From positions 186,001-250,000 of the forward strand of contig NZ_JQJY01000004.1 of NCBI RefSeq assembly GCF_000745775.1: 64,000 nt of DNA, in the 5' to 3' direction. The position numbers and the translations under genes are program-made. Positions 61,403-64,000 of this stretch are shown piece by piece; position 1 is the stretch's first letter; each line of letters opens with the position of its first letter. The notes below the pieces were generated by a model. That model worked only from the letters and a program-made list of their open reading frames with translations, searched no databases and was not told the origin of the DNA. The stretch is from Flavobacterium sp. ASV13. Its GTDB lineage: Bacteria > Bacteroidota > Bacteroidia > Flavobacteriales > Flavobacteriaceae.

Positions 61403-62662
61403 ATGAAATACGACAGAATTTTACATACAAGCCTGATGATTTGGATTATTCTATTTTCTGTTCAAAATATTAAAGCACAGAAAATAGATACTGACAGCCT
61501 TTTGACTGTAATTACCAACAACATGAAAAATGCACATCCTGACTATAAACTCAATATTCAAAGAGCATTATTAGGAAAAAAAACAGCTCCGGATTATCTC
61601 GATTTTTATCTGGCTTTAGGACGTAATTATGATTTAACAAATGCAAAAGACAGCGCAAGATATTATTACAATTATGTAATTGATAAAAACCCAAAATATC
61701 AGGAAGCTTTTATCTATCTGATTAACCTGAATATTGATGAAAAAAAATATGATGAAGGTATTGCCGTCGCAAATAAAGCCATCGAATTATATCCTGATGA
61801 CAAAGTGTATCGGCTTAAACGAATTGCTTTTTATTCTTTGCAGAATGACACTGAAAATGAAGCCAAATATCTAAAATCAATCAAGGCAAAATTTCCAAAT
61901 GATCCTGAAATTCAGCAATTGCTTTATGAATTGTATTCGCAAATCAACATGGATCGTGTTGGGGTGTATTATAATTATACCACAATCAGTCGTGATGGAG
62001 TTGGTCCGTGGCATTTGGGAAGTGTGGATTATTTGCGACAACGCTCTTGGGGAAGCCTAATTGGAAGAGTCAGTTATGCCAAAAGACTTTCGGCAAATTC
62101 TGTAATGACAAGCGGATTGCAATTTGAAGCCGAATCCTACCTTTTTGCAAAAAGGAATAATTATTCCTATATTGATGTCGCTTACAGTCAGGATAATGCG
62201 TTTCCGAAATTGAGATTAGGCTACTCCTATTTTCACAATTTCAACAAAGGCTGGGAAGCTGATTTGGGCGTTCGTTACATTTTGATGAATGATGATAGCG
62301 ACGTAAAAACATTAAATATCGGCCTCGGAAAATATTTTGGTTCTTATTGGGTTAATTTAAGGTCTTACATTCAAAGCGAAGGAACTTCATTAACATTCAC
62401 TTCAAGATATTATTACAAAACAAAGTTTGATTATATTACACTAATTGCTGGTTACGGAACTTCCCCAGATGACAAAACTAGGTCAGCAGATTATGAAAGT
62501 AGATTGTCTTTAAAATCGTATCGCTTAAGCGCCGGATTTTTTAAGCTAATAAAAAGTCATTATATCGCAGGATTTATGATTACTGACAATGAACAGGAAT
62601 ACGCGGCAAATAAATTTCAAACAGAACTTGATTTTGCTTTTTTACTGCAATACAAATTTTAA
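61403..62662 (+). CDS. TPR protein with YaiO-type outer membrane beta-barrel
   Basis: The start is MKYDRILHTSLMIWIIL; codons before it lie in the end of the synthase gene and are not used. The 419-residue protein has a signal peptide (ending NIKAQK), a TPR-like helical part (about 70-165: DYLDFYLALGRNYD, YQEAFIYLINLNIDEKKYDEG), then a YaiO-type barrel (about 170-419) with GVYYNYTTISRDGVGPWHLG. This TPR plus barrel order recalls PgaA, the outer-membrane exporter of poly-GlcNAc. It likely forms the outer-membrane gate of the cluster. Confidence 0.82.
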   Translation: MKYDRILHTSLMIWIILFSVQNIKAQKIDTDSLLTVITNNMKNAHPDYKLNIQRALLGKKTAPDYLDFYLALGRNYDLTNAKDSARYYYNYVIDKNPKYQEAFIYLINLNIDEKKYDEGIAVANKAIELYPDDKVYRLKRIAFYSLQNDTENEAKYLKSIKAKFPNDPEIQQLLYELYSQINMDRVGVYYNYTTISRDGVGPWHLGSVDYLRQRSWGSLIGRVSYAKRLSANSVMTSGLQFEAESYLFAKRNNYSYIDVAYSQDNAFPKLRLGYSYFHNFNKGWEADLGVRYILMNDDSDVKTLNIGLGKYFGSYWVNLRSYIQSEGTSLTFTSRYYYKTKFDYITLIAGYGTSPDDKTRSADYESRLSLKSYRLSAGFFKLIKSHYIAGFMITDNEQEYAANKFQTELDFAFLLQYKF

Positions 62663-62667
62663 AAATC

Positions 62668-64000
62668 ATGAAAAAGAAGCTTTACATCAAATTGCTGCTC
62701 CTCTTCTTTTCCCTTTTTAACCTAAATATAATGGCTCAGTCTGAAATTATTATAACGCACAAAAACAGCATTATTTCTAAATCTGACGAAAGTCGTGATG
62801 CCGCTTTAATTCTAAAAAAACACATCGATAAGGCTTTTGCAAAAGAATTTGAAAATATTACGCAAAACAAAAATGACGATGCGTCTGAAATAATTCTGCA
62901 AATTTCTGATCAAGAAAAATTAAAACCGACTGAGTTTCTAATCAAAAGCGATTCAAAATCCATTTATCTGATTGCTCAAAATCCAAAATACCTGCGTTAT
63001 GCCGTTTACACTTTACTGGAAATTTGGGAATTCAGAAAATTCACTGCAACAGAAACGTATGTTCCAAAAGTAACCGAATTTTCATTTCCTAAAAACTTCA
63101 CAAAACGATATCAGCCTTCTTTTGATTATCGCGCATTATTTTTTCCAGATTGCTATGACGAAACTTTTCGGGATTGGCATAAACTTGACTGGCATATTGA
63201 TGATTTTGGTATTTGGGGACATTCTTTCAATGTTCTTGTGCCGCCAAAAGAGTATTTTAAAAGTAATCCAAAACTTTTTGCTTTATATGAAGGAAAAAGA
63301 AACGGAGAATCTTTATGCATGACAAATGACACTGTTGTTAATTTGGTCGAGAAAAAAATGGCCAAAATTATTGCCGAAAAACCAGACGCACAGTTTTATT
63401 CTATAAGCCAAAATGACGACATCGTATATTGCGAATGTAGTGAATGCCGAAAACTAAACGAGAAATACGGAGGTCCTCAAGGGTCTTTTTATTATTTTTT
63501 GAATAAAATTGCGGCTCATTTTCCGAAAACAAAAATTACGACGCTCGCCTATCTGCATACTTTCAAACCTCCTGTAAATTTAAAAATAGCTTCAAATATT
63601 TATACCATTTTATGCCCAATTGAATTAAACCGCAGTAAAGCGATATTGGCACAAAGCGCACCTTCATTTATAAAAGTTTTAGAAAATTGGAGCAAAACTT
63701 CCCCACATTTATTCCTCTGGGATTACACCGTTCAGTTTTCTAATTATATGTCGCCTTTTCCGAATTTTGAGCCTTTACAGAACAATTATAAACTTTTTGA
63801 AAAAAACAAAGTGAAAGGATTGTTTGTTCAAGGCTACGCCGATCTTCCTGGCGACTTTTCAGAATTAAGACAATATCTTTTAGCAAAACTGCTTTGGGAC
63901 ACAAACATTGATATCAAAGCCGTCACAGCTGATTTTTTAAGAGGTTTTTACGGAAAAGCTGCACCACATGTAAGTGATTATTTGAAACTTTTGACTGAAA
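62668..64000 (+). CDS. DUF4838 domain protein, 5' part (cut by window end)
   Basis: The frame starts six bases after the YaiO stop and stays open to the last base; about 444 residues are visible. It has a signal peptide (ending LNIMAQ), an N-terminal GH20b-like domain (ALILKKHIDKAF, SIYLIAQNPKYLRYAVYTLLEIW) and the start of a TIM-barrel-like DUF4838. Motifs include WGHSFNVLVPPKEYF, FYSISQNDDIVYCECSECRKLNEKYGGPQGSFYYFLNKIAA and LFLWDYTV. DUF4838 proteins are presumed glycoside hydrolases. In this cluster it could trim or modify the exported polymer, as PgaB does. The 3' end is outside the window. Confidence 0.82.
   Translation, partial: MKKKLYIKLLLLFFSLFNLNIMAQSEIIITHKNSIISKSDESRDAALILKKHIDKAFAKEFENITQNKNDDASEIILQISDQEKLKPTEFLIKSDSKSIYLIAQNPKYLRYAVYTLLEIWEFRKFTATETYVPKVTEFSFPKNFTKRYQPSFDYRALFFPDCYDETFRDWHKLDWHIDDFGIWGHSFNVLVPPKEYFKSNPKLFALYEGKRNGESLCMTNDTVVNLVEKKMAKIIAEKPDAQFYSISQNDDIVYCECSECRKLNEKYGGPQGSFYYFLNKIAAHFPKTKITTLAYLHTFKPPVNLKIASNIYTILCPIELNRSKAILAQSAPSFIKVLENWSKTSPHLFLWDYTVQFSNYMSPFPNFEPLQNNYKLFEKNKVKGLFVQGYADLPGDFSELRQYLLAKLLWDTNIDIKAVTADFLRGFYGKAAPHVSDYLKLLTE

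Noticed and set aside
1..64000. tRNA, rRNA or prophage genes
   Set aside because: No cloverleaf, 16S/23S segment, integrase or phage structural gene was recognised in any gap; a covariance-model search would be needed to exclude small RNAs.

Overview
The window is chromosomal DNA from a low-GC member of the Bacteroidota, most likely a Flavobacterium. The evidence is the AT-rich intergenic DNA, start regions without clear Shine-Dalgarno sequences, promoter-like TAnnTTTG boxes, and a gene set typical of Flavobacteriaceae: CarboxypepD_reg-like TonB-dependent receptors, DUF6452/DUF6048, DUF6095 and DUF6146 proteins, membrane-anchored AraC regulators, TIGR02757 and YchF. I saw no rRNA, tRNA, CRISPR array, insertion sequence or prophage. 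Family names come from recognising motifs by eye; no database was searched.

Layout. Positions 1-243 hold the 3' end of dapD. Positions 298-6322 are an envelope polysaccharide (LPS core-like) island with three WaaE-type GT2 transferases (two are clear paralogues), a polysaccharide deacetylase, a GT9 heptosyltransferase-like enzyme, a WaaP/InaA-like kinase and a DUF5672 protein. Positions 6.5-22.8 kb are mostly housekeeping: TsaC/Sua5, an IscS/NifS-type cysteine desulfurase, an Smr protein, cysE-cysM, an aldo/keto reductase, a histidine kinase, rlmD, an aspartate racemase-like protein, an RlmL-type methyltransferase and a ZIP transporter. Positions 22.9-27.8 kb hold an outer-membrane TonB-type receptor beside two tandem membrane-anchored AraC regulators. 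murQ follows, then a tightly overlapped operon with a RelE/ParE toxin, its antitoxin, a Qnr/McbG-like pentapeptide repeat protein, a DUF1572 (DinB-fold) protein and a 53-residue membrane protein. Next come a cNMP/CBS/DUF294 regulator with its exonuclease partner, a remnant of a ClpB/TssH ATPase, and parE-lipoprotein-parC. Positions 40-51 kb carry pncB, a transglutaminase-like protein, an FMN reductase, BrkB, a TIGR02117 protein, YchF, a large TonB receptor and a ferredoxin. Positions 51-57 kb carry an acyl-CoA reductase, serC-serA and small Flavobacteriaceae-specific proteins. The last 6 kb hold a LolD-type ATPase, a TIGR02757 protein, and a four-gene cluster that looks like a synthase-dependent exopolysaccharide system: HEAT-like protein, processive GT2 synthase, TPR plus YaiO barrel, and a DUF4838 protein cut by the window edge.

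Two candidate systems deserve attention. In the first, a ParE-superfamily toxin (some members poison gyrase) overlaps a gene for a pentapeptide repeat protein of the type that protects gyrase and topoisomerase IV. The second is the YaiP/YaiO-like exopolysaccharide cluster at the right edge. At DNA level, many intergenic spaces carry long dyads built from degenerate 7-9 bp words (TTTCAAG, TTCTAAGG, TTTAATCG types). There is also a tandem hairpin element near 44.3 kb and two copies of a GCTTTCGCGAAAGC palindrome. These non-coding repeats are not explained by the genes.
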